Shown here: positions 34,034 through 43,187 of the stretch, piece by piece
Numbering within the stretch: the stretch's first letter is position 1
Layout of the letters: each line of letters begins with the position of its first letter
Source of the DNA: Pedobacter hiemivivus
GTDB taxonomy: Bacteria > Bacteroidota > Bacteroidia > Sphingobacteriales > Sphingobacteriaceae
Assembly: GCF_004331685.1 (NCBI RefSeq)
Contig: NZ_SJSM01000005.1
Span: 248,001 to 312,000 of the forward strand
DNA length: 64,000 bases
Direction of reading: 5' to 3'
The notes under the pieces: model-generated
Told to the model about the DNA's origin: nothing
The model's input: only the letters and a program-made list of their open reading frames with translations
The model's database searches: none
Program-made: the position numbers and the translations under genes

Positions 34034-35763
34034 TTCCGGAGTTTTGATATTTCTATGCCTGCAGTAATCACAGCGCCCATGCCACGGGGATCATTGTCTA
34101 TCGTTTTTCTTTTCATATAGAACTCCTGATCGTAACCGATATCGGTACCCTGACAAATGCCATGTACCACACCATTTTCATCAATTTTTGTCTTAACCGC
34201 TTCCCAGCCGGCAAGAGCGTTTTTCTTATAAGCCGCATTTAACCAGCCTTCCCGAACACCTCGGGCAAGGGCAATTGTAAACAATGCCGTACAGGAAGTT
34301 TCTTCGTATGAATCAGGTCTGTCCAATACCTGGTGCCAGAAGCCGTTTTTATCCTGATAAGCGATCAATGCTTTCATCTCCTGTCGGAAATTCCGGAGTA
34401 CCTGCTTGTAGGCGGGATGCGTTCTTGGCAGCTTCGCCAGCAGTTCCGCATTAGCCCAGGCAACCCAGCCATTGGCACGCCCCCAATAGGCCGCAGATTG
34501 TTGCCGTTTGTCATTAAACCAGGCATGTTTGTATAATCCTGTTGCAGGGTCAAGCAAGTATTTTCTAAAGTTTAAAACCTGGTTACTGGCATCATCATAG
34601 TATTTGCGATCACCGGTAATTTCTGCCATCTGCAACAGGAAGGGCACCCCCATAAACAAGTCATCCGCCCATACGGTAAACTCCACAGGTTCAGGCCGAC
34701 AAAAAGTACCGTCCTTTAGTCTGTGTTGTTCGTTCGCTACATAGTTAGCTATAGGCATCACCAATTCTTTAACGGCTGCATTCTTTTCCCTTAACAACCA
34801 TTCCGAAAAAGGTAAAATTGGTGCCCCCGTATCATCCAACATGGTGCGTCTGAAAATCCTATGGTAACTTCCACGCCAGGCGAATAGCGAATTGTACTGA
34901 TAACCGAAATAAGGTATCTGTTGCAGCGTAAAATCAATGTATTGCTTTGCAAAAGCACTATACTTTCCGTCTGCATCCAGTGCCATAATGCTCCAAACCA
35001 TTGCACCATGCGAATAATGCCAGTCGGTGTAGGGATCACGCTGATAGGCGGCATTGGCCGGTGTTTCTAGCTCAGGTATAAAACGTTGCGGACTTTTAGC
35101 CCAGTTTAATACCCCTGTACCTTCCATCAGGTAATCAGGTAGTCCGGCATGCAAACTCAGCTGCTGCGTTTTATGAAGTGGTCCTAAAAGCATCCAGGCA
35201 GTATTCTGGCTTTCCTCTTTAATTCCGGAGCCGAATTTTGCAGCTGTATCCAGGTCGCCCTCCTTTGTGGCTGGCATTAAAAATACGACTGGAAGTCCGG
35301 CCTCAACGGCCGTATAACGGATCACAATTTCATTATCCCCTTTTTTTAAACCAGTAGAAAACCGCTGGTTAAAGGTAAACCGGTTATAGGAAATCTCTTT
35401 AGGGATTTTAACAACAGAATTTTCTCCATCATACACTGGCTTGCTGTTGATCCAGATGCTGATCTGACCGGCATAGCTGAGGCCAAAGCTAAGGACGGTA
35501 TCGCTAATGGCGGTAAGCTTGCTCTTGGCATAGACCTGCTGCCCTGAAACAGGCCTCAAACTTCTAAAATCGACCACCTGCAAGCCCAGCACTTCTTTTT
35601 GAGGCACTAACGTAAAAGCAAAATGGGTATCGGCAATGACCTTATCTGCAACCTTTTTTGCGACAGACAAGCCATCATTTTCCTGCGGGAATACCTTTAA
35701 TGACATTCCTGTTAAGACTGCCGTACCTCCTATACCTAAAAATATCTTGCGGAATAAGTTCAT
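34030..35763 (-). CDS. GH105-type unsaturated glycuronyl hydrolase
   Basis: 577 residues, exported (hydrophobic start MNLFRKIFLGIGGTAVLTGMSL). Residues about 60-190 form a beta-rich extension; the (alpha/alpha)6 barrel follows (about 215-577). The family signature AYWGRANGWVAWANAELL near residue 425 and DSYEETSCTALFTIALARGV near 490 match GH105 (YteR-like) enzymes, which hydrate the delta-4,5-unsaturated uronic acid left by polysaccharide lyases. Its presence implies that a lyase acts upstream, yet none is recognisable in the locus. Sits 11 bases after the NagB-like gene and overlaps the next gene by 4 bases. Confidence 0.8.
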   Translation of the reverse strand: MNLFRKIFLGIGGTAVLTGMSLKVFPQENDGLSVAKKVADKVIADTHFAFTLVPQKEVLGLQVVDFRSLRPVSGQQVYAKSKLTAISDTVLSFGLSYAGQISIWINSKPVYDGENSVVKIPKEISYNRFTFNQRFSTGLKKGDNEIVIRYTAVEAGLPVVFLMPATKEGDLDTAAKFGSGIKEESQNTAWMLLGPLHKTQQLSLHAGLPDYLMEGTGVLNWAKSPQRFIPELETPANAAYQRDPYTDWHYSHGAMVWSIMALDADGKYSAFAKQYIDFTLQQIPYFGYQYNSLFAWRGSYHRIFRRTMLDDTGAPILPFSEWLLREKNAAVKELVMPIANYVANEQHRLKDGTFCRPEPVEFTVWADDLFMGVPFLLQMAEITGDRKYYDDASNQVLNFRKYLLDPATGLYKHAWFNDKRQQSAAYWGRANGWVAWANAELLAKLPRTHPAYKQVLRNFRQEMKALIAYQDKNGFWHQVLDRPDSYEETSCTALFTIALARGVREGWLNAAYKKNALAGWEAVKTKIDENGVVHGICQGTDIGYDQEFYMKRKTIDNDPRGMGAVITAGIEISKLRK

Positions 35764-35774
35764 GGCCTAATTTT

Positions 35775-36545
35775 TTAAAGAATGAGTACAGCACTGTCCT
35801 GATCTAAAAACAAGATGGCATCAGCATGATCTCTTAACGAAGTAGATGGATATTTTGCACTAATGGCTTCAGTCAGCGTATGCTTCACTGCCTGTGCTTT
35901 ATTTTTACCGGGAACCATGCAGAAAATATACGCCGACTGCAATAAGGCCGGGATGGTTAAGGTGTAAGCATACGAAGGCACATCAGCAACTGTAGCAAAA
36001 CAGCCATCGTGTACCTGCTGAAGCTTGCAGGGTTCATCCAGGTCGATGATTTTCACCAGCACAGGGTCGTTAAAATCGGCTACATGCGGGTCATTAAATG
36101 CAAGATGTGTATTTTCACCTATGCCCATAAACGTTATATCCGGTGGCATCTTTTGCAGCAATGCAGCATACCGTATACTTTCAGCTTCGGTATCATTGCC
36201 TTCTTCATTCAGGTAGTAAACTTTTTTCAGCGGCAGCTTCGAAAAGATCCGCTCATTTAGGAAATTTCCGAAACGTTGTGGGTGAGCTACTGGCAAGCCC
36301 GTATATTCATCCATATGAAACGCATTTACCCGGACCCATTCTATATCTTTTTCCAGGACAATGGCTTCCAGGAACTCCAGCTGAGAAGCCGCCGCAGCAA
36401 ATATGATGTTGACCTCATCTTTCTGTCGCAACAATTCCTTGAGGCCTTGCGCTGCCATTTTAGCAGCGCTGATGCCCATTTCCCTCCTATTTGAATAAAT
36501 TTTAACCTGTAAATGGTCTTTTAAAAATTCTTTAATCATCGTCAT
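35775..36545 (-). CDS. NagB-like glucosamine-6-phosphate deaminase / 6-phosphogluconolactonase family
   Basis: 256-residue cytoplasmic protein of the glucosamine/galactosamine-6-phosphate isomerase family. NAFHMDEYTGL matches the NagB substrate loop, and GIGENTHLAFNDP corresponds to the active-site loop (GIGTNGHIGFNEP in Gram-positive NagB), with Gly to Thr and Glu to Asp changes. Deamination of an amino-hexose phosphate to a ketose phosphate is the likely reaction, but 6-phosphogluconolactonase-type activity cannot be excluded. It directly abuts the TonB receptor gene (no intervening base), so they are cotranscribed. A second ATG lies six bases in. Confidence 0.78.
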   Translation of the reverse strand: MTMIKEFLKDHLQVKIYSNRREMGISAAKMAAQGLKELLRQKDEVNIIFAAAASQLEFLEAIVLEKDIEWVRVNAFHMDEYTGLPVAHPQRFGNFLNERIFSKLPLKKVYYLNEEGNDTEAESIRYAALLQKMPPDITFMGIGENTHLAFNDPHVADFNDPVLVKIIDLDEPCKLQQVHDGCFATVADVPSYAYTLTIPALLQSAYIFCMVPGKNKAQAVKHTLTEAISAKYPSTSLRDHADAILFLDQDSAVLIL

Positions 36546-39377
36546 TTAATAGCGGTATTTTAATCCGGCACGGGCCGAATAATCATAAAATGTTTTCGTA
36601 AAAATGCGGGAACGTTCTCCAAAATATTCTACCTGTGGTTCATTTGTCAGGTTTACACCCTCGGCATAAATAGTAAGGCCTTTGGTGATCCGGAAAGAAG
36701 CGTTCACATCCACTTGGTAACGTGCGGCCCTGATCACATCAGTCGCATCATCTGTACCTAATGTTGAGGTATAGGCCCCATTATAATTCAGGTTTCCTTG
36801 TAGCGTAAAGCCTTTTAAAGTATAAGAAATAGAACCGTTAGCAGTATGATCAGCCTGTCCGGGTAAACGGAGTTTTTTCCTTCCCAATGCATCAGCCCTT
36901 GAATGAGTATAAGTATAATTGGCATACAATGAAATTCCTTTCAGGATGCCGGGAAGAAAAGTAAGGTTGGTCTGCGCATTAACTTCAACACCAATTACCT
37001 TGGCCAAATCTCCATTGTAAGTCTTGTAATACAGATAATCTTTGTAAGCAGCAGCATCAGGAAACTCTGTGCCTGCTAAAGTAACCACACTGTTGTATTG
37101 AAACTTATTGATGTGTTTGTAGAATGCCCCAACAGAAAGGATACCCAGATTACTTAAATATTGTTCAATGGAGAAATCGTAGTTTGTCGCAAATGCGGGT
37201 TTTAAATCAGGATTACCATCTGTTAATGTCCTGTTCAGGATACTCACCACACGACTTGGCACCAGGTCGTTAAAGTTCGGTCTTGAATAACCGAAAGATA
37301 CTGCACCACGTGCTACCATATTTTTGGTCAGATCATACTTACCCTGCAGATTTGGTAAAAATTTGGTGTAATTGTATTTGGAATTAACGGGCACCGATGA
37401 AGTCAGTTTACCATCACCATCCTGATTTACCAGCTTCGCATCGTAATCAACATCTGTTCGCTCTACCCTCAAACCTCCTAACAACATCAATCTCTTGAAC
37501 TGAATGCGGTTCATCAGATATCCGGCTACCACATTCTCTTCTGCATCATAAAAGTACGAATCAATTGATATTTGTTTTTGATCCGCATTTTGCGTAAAAT
37601 AAGAAGGGTTGCCATGAAAAAAGCCTATTGTAGCGTCCTTATCCACGCCTAAACCGAAACTGATATTATTGTCCAGAAAATCAGCGGAAACTTCTGAATC
37701 TCCTTTAAAATTATTGAGATTACCTACACCAGCAGGCCCACTATAGTTCGCTACAAATGTACTTAATGGTCTGAAACGCTTGTTGCTCATTCTTTTCACC
37801 TTTGCACCCATCTTAAAATAAGCATCATTATCACCTATTTTGTAGGGGTAAGTAAGGTTTACACGAGCCACAAAATTGCGACCTTCTGTTTTAAAGTCAT
37901 TCGCTTCAATGGTATTATAGTTGTATAAAGCTGCATTATTTTTGGCATCTGTCGAGCCTGTTGCCTGGATATAATCACCTGATATATTGGTAATCGTCAG
38001 AGGGACATTCCCGGTAATATAGTTATAGGCTGCGGCACGCTGATCAAAATTAGAACCGGTAATAAATATTCCTCCATCCAGCTTAACCTTACTTAACATG
38101 GTCTCACCTTCCAGACTAAAATTGATGTTATTGTTTCGCATCTGTCTGTCCAGCACCTCATTGTACCCTCTGCCCCGGGTAGTGGTATAAACACCGTTTG
38201 CGAATGTAGTATTGGCAGTCTGCATACGGGTACGTTTACGGTAGCGGGTAGCATCATTGTCCAGACTATTGAAAGTTAAGTTCGCCACGATTGAAGTAGT
38301 AGGACTGAAACTATAGTCCAATGTAGTTGTGGCACCCATGCGGGTACGCTCATTTTCCAGATAAACGAGGCGGATATCAGTTGGGAAATAGATACCGCCC
38401 TTTCCATCAGCAAAATCTTTCAACTGCCAGGCCTGTGCGTTGATCTCGTCATAGCCATTGTTTGTTTTGTAATAACTACCGGAAACCGTAACACCCAATT
38501 TACCGTTTGGCATATCCTCCGTTGCACCGTAACGACGGCCAAAGCTGATGTTACCAATGCCATTTGAATTGTCACGCAGTTTATTATAGCCACCGCCAAG
38601 GTCGACCGATAATTGCGGCTTTAAACTGATAGCGGTCGGAGTTTTTAAGTTGATAGCACCCGAGATCGCATCACCATCCAGATCAGGGGTTAAGGTTTTA
38701 ACCACCTCCATAGAAGCCAGCACATTGGCGGGGATCAGGTCCAACTGTGCATTCCGCTGCCCAAGTTCCTGGGTACCCATAATCTGTTCACCATTAATAT
38801 TGATATTGGTATAGCCACCCGGTGTACCACGCAATTGCACAGTTGAGCCCTCACCCTGTTCACGACCGATGGTCACCCCCGGAAGCCTTTGCAATGATTC
38901 GGCGACGTTAAGATCAGGAAACCGGCCCATCAAATCCGCAGAGATCACCTGTTTGATGTTATCTGCGTTTCTTTGTTGGTTCAAGGCCTTTTGCTGACCT
39001 TCCATCACGCCCGACACGGTAACGCCTTTTAAAGCAACGCTGCTCGTAACCAGTCTAATGTTTTGTACCAGTGTTTGTCCGGCTTTAAGCTCCACATTAG
39101 TTTCAACAGGACTAAAACCCATATAAAATACAGTTACAACATAACTACCCGGTTTCAGGTCATTCAGTTGAAAGTCGCCGGTAGTACTAGAAGAAGTCCC
39201 TTTGTTGCTGCCCTTAATTTTTACAGAGGCCCCCGGCAATGCTCCGCCCTGCTCATCAATCACTTTACCCCTGATGTTGCCCGTGGTTTGGGCCTGAGCA
39301 GGAAAATTAATCCCTGCGGCGGAAATGATGACCACCAATATCCACATGAGATATGATTTAAAAATAGATTTTTTCAT
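36546..39377 (-). CDS. TonB-dependent outer-membrane receptor (not SusC type)
   Basis: 943-residue TonB-dependent transporter. Signal peptide ends near PAQAQ. A carboxypeptidase-regulatory-like domain (about 33-112, GNIRGKVIDEQGGALPGAS) is followed by the plug (about 130-250, LQRLPGVTIGREQGEGSTVQ in part) and a 22-strand barrel ending in the aromatic residue of GLKYRY. It lacks the usual SusC context: no SusD gene neighbours it. It resembles CirA/Xanthomonas-type glycan receptors. It is probably the outer-membrane importer for oligosaccharides made by the locus enzymes. A 50-base gap upstream contains AACCAAA repeats that may hold an internal promoter. Confidence 0.9.
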   Translation of the reverse strand: MKKSIFKSYLMWILVVIISAAGINFPAQAQTTGNIRGKVIDEQGGALPGASVKIKGSNKGTSSSTTGDFQLNDLKPGSYVVTVFYMGFSPVETNVELKAGQTLVQNIRLVTSSVALKGVTVSGVMEGQQKALNQQRNADNIKQVISADLMGRFPDLNVAESLQRLPGVTIGREQGEGSTVQLRGTPGGYTNININGEQIMGTQELGQRNAQLDLIPANVLASMEVVKTLTPDLDGDAISGAINLKTPTAISLKPQLSVDLGGGYNKLRDNSNGIGNISFGRRYGATEDMPNGKLGVTVSGSYYKTNNGYDEINAQAWQLKDFADGKGGIYFPTDIRLVYLENERTRMGATTTLDYSFSPTTSIVANLTFNSLDNDATRYRKRTRMQTANTTFANGVYTTTRGRGYNEVLDRQMRNNNINFSLEGETMLSKVKLDGGIFITGSNFDQRAAAYNYITGNVPLTITNISGDYIQATGSTDAKNNAALYNYNTIEANDFKTEGRNFVARVNLTYPYKIGDNDAYFKMGAKVKRMSNKRFRPLSTFVANYSGPAGVGNLNNFKGDSEVSADFLDNNISFGLGVDKDATIGFFHGNPSYFTQNADQKQISIDSYFYDAEENVVAGYLMNRIQFKRLMLLGGLRVERTDVDYDAKLVNQDGDGKLTSSVPVNSKYNYTKFLPNLQGKYDLTKNMVARGAVSFGYSRPNFNDLVPSRVVSILNRTLTDGNPDLKPAFATNYDFSIEQYLSNLGILSVGAFYKHINKFQYNSVVTLAGTEFPDAAAYKDYLYYKTYNGDLAKVIGVEVNAQTNLTFLPGILKGISLYANYTYTHSRADALGRKKLRLPGQADHTANGSISYTLKGFTLQGNLNYNGAYTSTLGTDDATDVIRAARYQVDVNASFRITKGLTIYAEGVNLTNEPQVEYFGERSRIFTKTFYDYSARAGLKYRY

Positions 39378-39400
39378 GACAAGTTCTTTTTAGAGTTTGC

Positions 39401-39430
39401 ATTTGGTTGTTTGGTTAATATATTCGGTTA
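39401..39430. promoter_or_regulatory. AACC(A/G)AA repeats upstream of the TonB receptor gene
   Basis: On the minus strand the tract reads TAACCGAATATATTAACC followed by AAACAACCAAAT, three AACCRAA units. It is partly like the CCAAA arrays at 18.1-18.3 kb. It lies in the only real gap (39378-39427) in the middle of the locus. A promoter -7 element was not found, so the role is uncertain. Confidence 0.3.
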
Positions 39431-40681
39431 GTTCTGAAATGATTTAAATTTGTAGTAATCGCTTAAAAAGCGGAGTGCGAAGCTGGTACCGATGTCGCGG
39501 TTGACCAACCAGACCTTGCCCTTGGAGCGGATTCTGGTCTCTATGACCTGCCCTCTCAGGTTTTTATCGGGGTGGTCTTCAGCAAAACGATTGTGCACCA
39601 GCCAATAGGCAGACTTCTCGATATTGGCATCAAATTCCTTATAGCCTAATTTGGAAAGTTCCATCCATACGATGCCCGAAAGGGCAACTTCTGATCCCGT
39701 TACAGATCCTTTGTCTGGTGCTTTGCCATTTGTATAATTGTCGTAATACATGGTGCCATCTTTTTGCTGGGCTTTGGCATGCGTGCGTGCTGTTCTCGCC
39801 GCAGCCTCCAGGTACTTTCTATCTTTGGTTAGTTTAAAGGCTTCAATCAGCGATTCGGCATACCAGAGATTAAACCTGGGGTGGAAAGAGTGTACGTCCT
39901 TGAAATTAGGCATAAAGTCAGACCATATTCCGTTTTCATCTTGTAACTTCAACAGACTGTTACATAAATTGATGAAGGCATCTTTAAAAGCTGTATTGCC
40001 CGAAAACTCATAAGCATCTTTAAACAAGGAGCCCTCGGTATTTGGGCGGGAAACATCGAATAATGTTTGTTCACCAACCTTTTTATCCTTCCAGAAGGGA
40101 CTGAATTCTTTCTGTACCGCACCAGTTTTCAAGTCTACATTGTCATAACACACCCCTTTCTCGGCATTGTACATATTTTTCATCATCCATTCAGCTGCCT
40201 CTGTAGCCGTCTTCGCATATTTTTTGTCTTTGGTTACCCTGCTCAGCTCATAAATACCTGGTGTACCATCGGATATGGTGGCAAAAACAATGACATCATC
40301 ACCTATAAAATCACCATGTGTAGCACCAAGCATGCCTTTCAATTTGGGATGGTCTTTGATCTGCAGGCCAACCCAGTAGTTCCCGGCTTTCTTAGCAGCA
40401 TTTAACCAACTTTCATTACCCCTGATCTTATAGCCTGCCAGCAGGGCATTGATAGCCTGGCCAGTATGCCATGGCACCTCATAAGGATACCATTTACCTT
40501 CCGTCAGGTTGTAATCACAACGTGATTTACCCTGCTCATCCAGGATCACATTGACAATACAATTGGCCGTCTGATCAATTGCGGTTACAATCTCTTCCTT
40601 TTTTACCTGGGAAAAGGCAGGAATTGAGGCGCTAATAAGGGCGACCAGGATTAAACTGGTCAGGATCTTAATCTGCTTCAT
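39428..40681 (-). CDS. exported (alpha/alpha)-barrel glycosidase-like protein, unassigned
   Basis: About 417 residues from the start at 40681 (MKQIKILTSLILVALISASIPAFS, a clear signal peptide; quoted in part). An ATG at 40699 adds six residues. The mature protein consists of repeated helical hairpins: WHTGQAINALLAGYKIRGN, ATEAAEWMMKNMYN, FNLWYAESLIEAFKLTKDRKYLEAAARTAR (in part), the style of (alpha/alpha)6-barrels such as GH88/GH105 or related lyases. I cannot place it in a numbered family. It overlaps the GH20 gene by 14 bases and is followed by the receptor gene after 50 bases. Confidence 0.68.
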   Translation of the reverse strand: MKQIKILTSLILVALISASIPAFSQVKKEEIVTAIDQTANCIVNVILDEQGKSRCDYNLTEGKWYPYEVPWHTGQAINALLAGYKIRGNESWLNAAKKAGNYWVGLQIKDHPKLKGMLGATHGDFIGDDVIVFATISDGTPGIYELSRVTKDKKYAKTATEAAEWMMKNMYNAEKGVCYDNVDLKTGAVQKEFSPFWKDKKVGEQTLFDVSRPNTEGSLFKDAYEFSGNTAFKDAFINLCNSLLKLQDENGIWSDFMPNFKDVHSFHPRFNLWYAESLIEAFKLTKDRKYLEAAARTARTHAKAQQKDGTMYYDNYTNGKAPDKGSVTGSEVALSGIVWMELSKLGYKEFDANIEKSAYWLVHNRFAEDHPDKNLRGQVIETRIRSKGKVWLVNRDIGTSFALRFLSDYYKFKSFQN

Positions 40682-43187
40682 GGCTCTCTTGGTTAGCATT
40701 GATAGTATATTTATGTTTATGGTTGGTTAGTGGCTCATTGGTGTCTAAGCGAAAGGTGAAAGCTGCATTTGTGGCATTACTTTTTACCTTTAACACGATA
40801 TAATTGGTACCTGCTTTTAAAGGCAGGTCATAGGATTTCTCTTTTGGCAGGGCGATATTGCCTGCAGGGGCTACAGCACCTTCGGCAACCTGACTACCGT
40901 TACAGAATAGCTGCACTGCCGAGTTGTTTCCAATCCATGCTGATAGTGGTTTAGCGGTTTCAGTAGTGATCGTACAAAAAGCATAGACATAAGTATCGGC
41001 CCCAGGATTTTTAAATTTATCGATGATGCCACCATTGTCGGTATTGTATTTCATCCAGCGGGATTGCTTACCGTTGTACTGCGCAAAATCTCCGGGTTTG
41101 GGTGGATGATTGGCCTGTTGGTCTTCAGAATAAAGAAATTCAGGAAATGTGTTGTTTTTAAAAGGGCCACTGAGCAACCAGTAATTGAAATAGTAGCGAT
41201 CGCTTTCCAGCACACTTAATCCTATAGTTGCAGCCTCAGGCAATTTGGCATTTCCCGCAGCATTGTTTATCGTTTTTAGTCTATCTTCAAGTCTATTTAA
41301 AGCAGCAATACGTGTTCGATAAGGTTTCAGTGCATAGTCCAGTGTATAAGGCTGGTTTTCCTGGTTCCATTTGTTTTGAAAATCAGCTTCCATAGCCACA
41401 TAACGGTTTTTTAAGGATTGCAGCAGGGCTATCTGTTCGTTTAAACCTATGGCCTGTTTCCCCTCATTTTTCTGGTACCACTTTGCTATTGCCGCAATCT
41501 GTGTCCTGGTCTCAAAAAGCAGGTTGTAACGGTCTACAGTGTATTTTAATGTAGCGAGGTCGGAAAGATTTTTTGCAGGCTTTGCAAATTGCAGCAACGC
41601 TGCGGCTTCATTCACCAATCGTAAACCTTCTGGTACGTCTTTATTGTTCAGGATCAGGGTCTCGCCATCTAGGGGCAAAATTTGCTGCCACCAGATTTCG
41701 TGAGTCATATTGTAAGTCAGGGGCAGGTCTCTCAATTCCATCAACTTATCAATCGCTTTCACATAGGCGCCATTTTCGGTGCCATAAGCTGTTTTTTCAT
41801 AGCGTTTATCAAACCCATCGTTGAAAACAGCTTTTGTATTCCAGCTTTTCTCTGCCGCCATATAAACACCATACCAATCTTCCGAAAACAGCTGGTCACC
41901 ACCTTCGTCCCAAATGGTCGTACATGCACCAATAGTACCTTTTTCATAGCCTTCATTGATAAATCCGTTGATATTTGCTTTGGCGATGGCCAGATCAGGG
42001 AAGAGCCTGTTGGTGTTTAAAATACCCGGACAAACCATAAACTGCAGGTTACGTTTTACAAAAGGGTCTATCCATTTGCTGTACGATTTCGGATCACCAT
42101 ACTCCCAGGTCATATAAATAATATCTTTTGGCAGCATGTCCAGAATTTCCTCATGCTGTAATGCGATGTCGCCCCACATCATCAGTTTCTTGCCGTTCCT
42201 TTTAACCACATCATACAGGAACTTAAGATGGTCGGCATAGAATTTAGCGATACCGACACTATCGGTATATTTTTTAGATTTTCCCTTCCCCAGGTCAAAA
42301 GTCTCATCACAGTTGACATTGAAATAAGGAGAGCTGAAAGCACCACACATTTCAGTAATCACGCTTTCCAGAAAGTGTTTTGCCTTAGGATCGAGCGGTG
42401 AGATCATAGTAGAAGTTTCGCCCATCGACTGGTATTGGGGCAGGGACAAGATGTTATTGAAATGTCCGAATGACTGGAAGCTACCCACCAGCTGCATATG
42501 GTATTTCGCAGCATAAGCATCAAGCGCTTTGACATCGGCAATAGTCAGTTTTCCATCCGCAGGGGCAAAATCGGGATATGCATTAGTCTGGATCACATGC
42601 TCAATATAAAACGACAAGCCATTCACCTTTAAAGCGGCCATCCTTTCAATCTGCCGTTTGATATAGGCGACCTTTGAAATGGGGCCACGGCTAATGTCGT
42701 CAAACATGATCCTGTTAGGCAGGGACGGCCAGTCAGTAATAACCAACTCTTTATTCCAGCCGGCATCAGTTAATTGCCTTAAAGTCTGCAATCCGTAAAA
42801 CAGGCCTGTTTCTGTGTTCGCCACCAGCAGCTGTTCCTTTTTGTTCAGAACCAGCACATAGCCTTCTTTTCCGATCTGTGTTTTCCAGTCAACCTTTAAC
42901 TGTATAGTATACGCTTTTATCAATGCATCAACCATTTTGTTCCCGCTTAAGCTTAGCTTCAAGACGACACCAGTTCTTGTATCGGTGCTGTATTTAGCGA
43001 CGTCAGCCAGGCGTTTCAACATAGGCAGATCTATCCCAATCGCTTTAACAGCTATGCTTTTACCCAATTTCATGGTAGCAACACCCTGCTCTACCTGTTG
43101 AGGATAAGGCACAACCGGAACCTCTGCCGCAAACAGTTTTATGTTCAGCAATAAGAGCAAAATGAGTATGTTTATTTTGCAGATCAT
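40668..43187 (-). CDS. GH20 beta-N-acetylhexosaminidase-like enzyme
   Basis: 839 residues with signal peptide MICKINILILLLLLNIKLFA (in part). A GH20b-like domain (about 22-135, ending in the characteristic ETGLFYGLQTLRQL) precedes the TIM barrel, which starts at DWPSLPNRIMFDDISRGP. The catalytic Asp-Glu pair is in NVNCDETFDLG near residue 290. The region after residue 470 is longer than in simple GH20 enzymes and ends in a beta-sandwich (about 690-830). It would release terminal HexNAc from imported oligosaccharides in the periplasm. Its ATG overlaps the GH28 stop (ATGA). Confidence 0.82.
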   Translation of the reverse strand: MICKINILILLLLLNIKLFAAEVPVVPYPQQVEQGVATMKLGKSIAVKAIGIDLPMLKRLADVAKYSTDTRTGVVLKLSLSGNKMVDALIKAYTIQLKVDWKTQIGKEGYVLVLNKKEQLLVANTETGLFYGLQTLRQLTDAGWNKELVITDWPSLPNRIMFDDISRGPISKVAYIKRQIERMAALKVNGLSFYIEHVIQTNAYPDFAPADGKLTIADVKALDAYAAKYHMQLVGSFQSFGHFNNILSLPQYQSMGETSTMISPLDPKAKHFLESVITEMCGAFSSPYFNVNCDETFDLGKGKSKKYTDSVGIAKFYADHLKFLYDVVKRNGKKLMMWGDIALQHEEILDMLPKDIIYMTWEYGDPKSYSKWIDPFVKRNLQFMVCPGILNTNRLFPDLAIAKANINGFINEGYEKGTIGACTTIWDEGGDQLFSEDWYGVYMAAEKSWNTKAVFNDGFDKRYEKTAYGTENGAYVKAIDKLMELRDLPLTYNMTHEIWWQQILPLDGETLILNNKDVPEGLRLVNEAAALLQFAKPAKNLSDLATLKYTVDRYNLLFETRTQIAAIAKWYQKNEGKQAIGLNEQIALLQSLKNRYVAMEADFQNKWNQENQPYTLDYALKPYRTRIAALNRLEDRLKTINNAAGNAKLPEAATIGLSVLESDRYYFNYWLLSGPFKNNTFPEFLYSEDQQANHPPKPGDFAQYNGKQSRWMKYNTDNGGIIDKFKNPGADTYVYAFCTITTETAKPLSAWIGNNSAVQLFCNGSQVAEGAVAPAGNIALPKEKSYDLPLKAGTNYIVLKVKSNATNAAFTFRLDTNEPLTNHKHKYTINANQESHEAD

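Noticed and set aside
35775..36545. Loss of the NagB catalytic aspartate (Asn in GIGENTHLAFNDP)
   Set aside because: Gram-positive NagB enzymes naturally have Asn at this position (GIGTNGH), so this alone does not mean inactivity; the Gly-to-Thr and Glu-to-Asp changes are noted but not decisive.
36546..39377. SusC of a canonical SusCD pair
   Set aside because: No SusD-like lipoprotein gene is adjacent, and the neighbouring lipoprotein at 31259 does not look like SusD. The receptor lacks the SusC-typical context.
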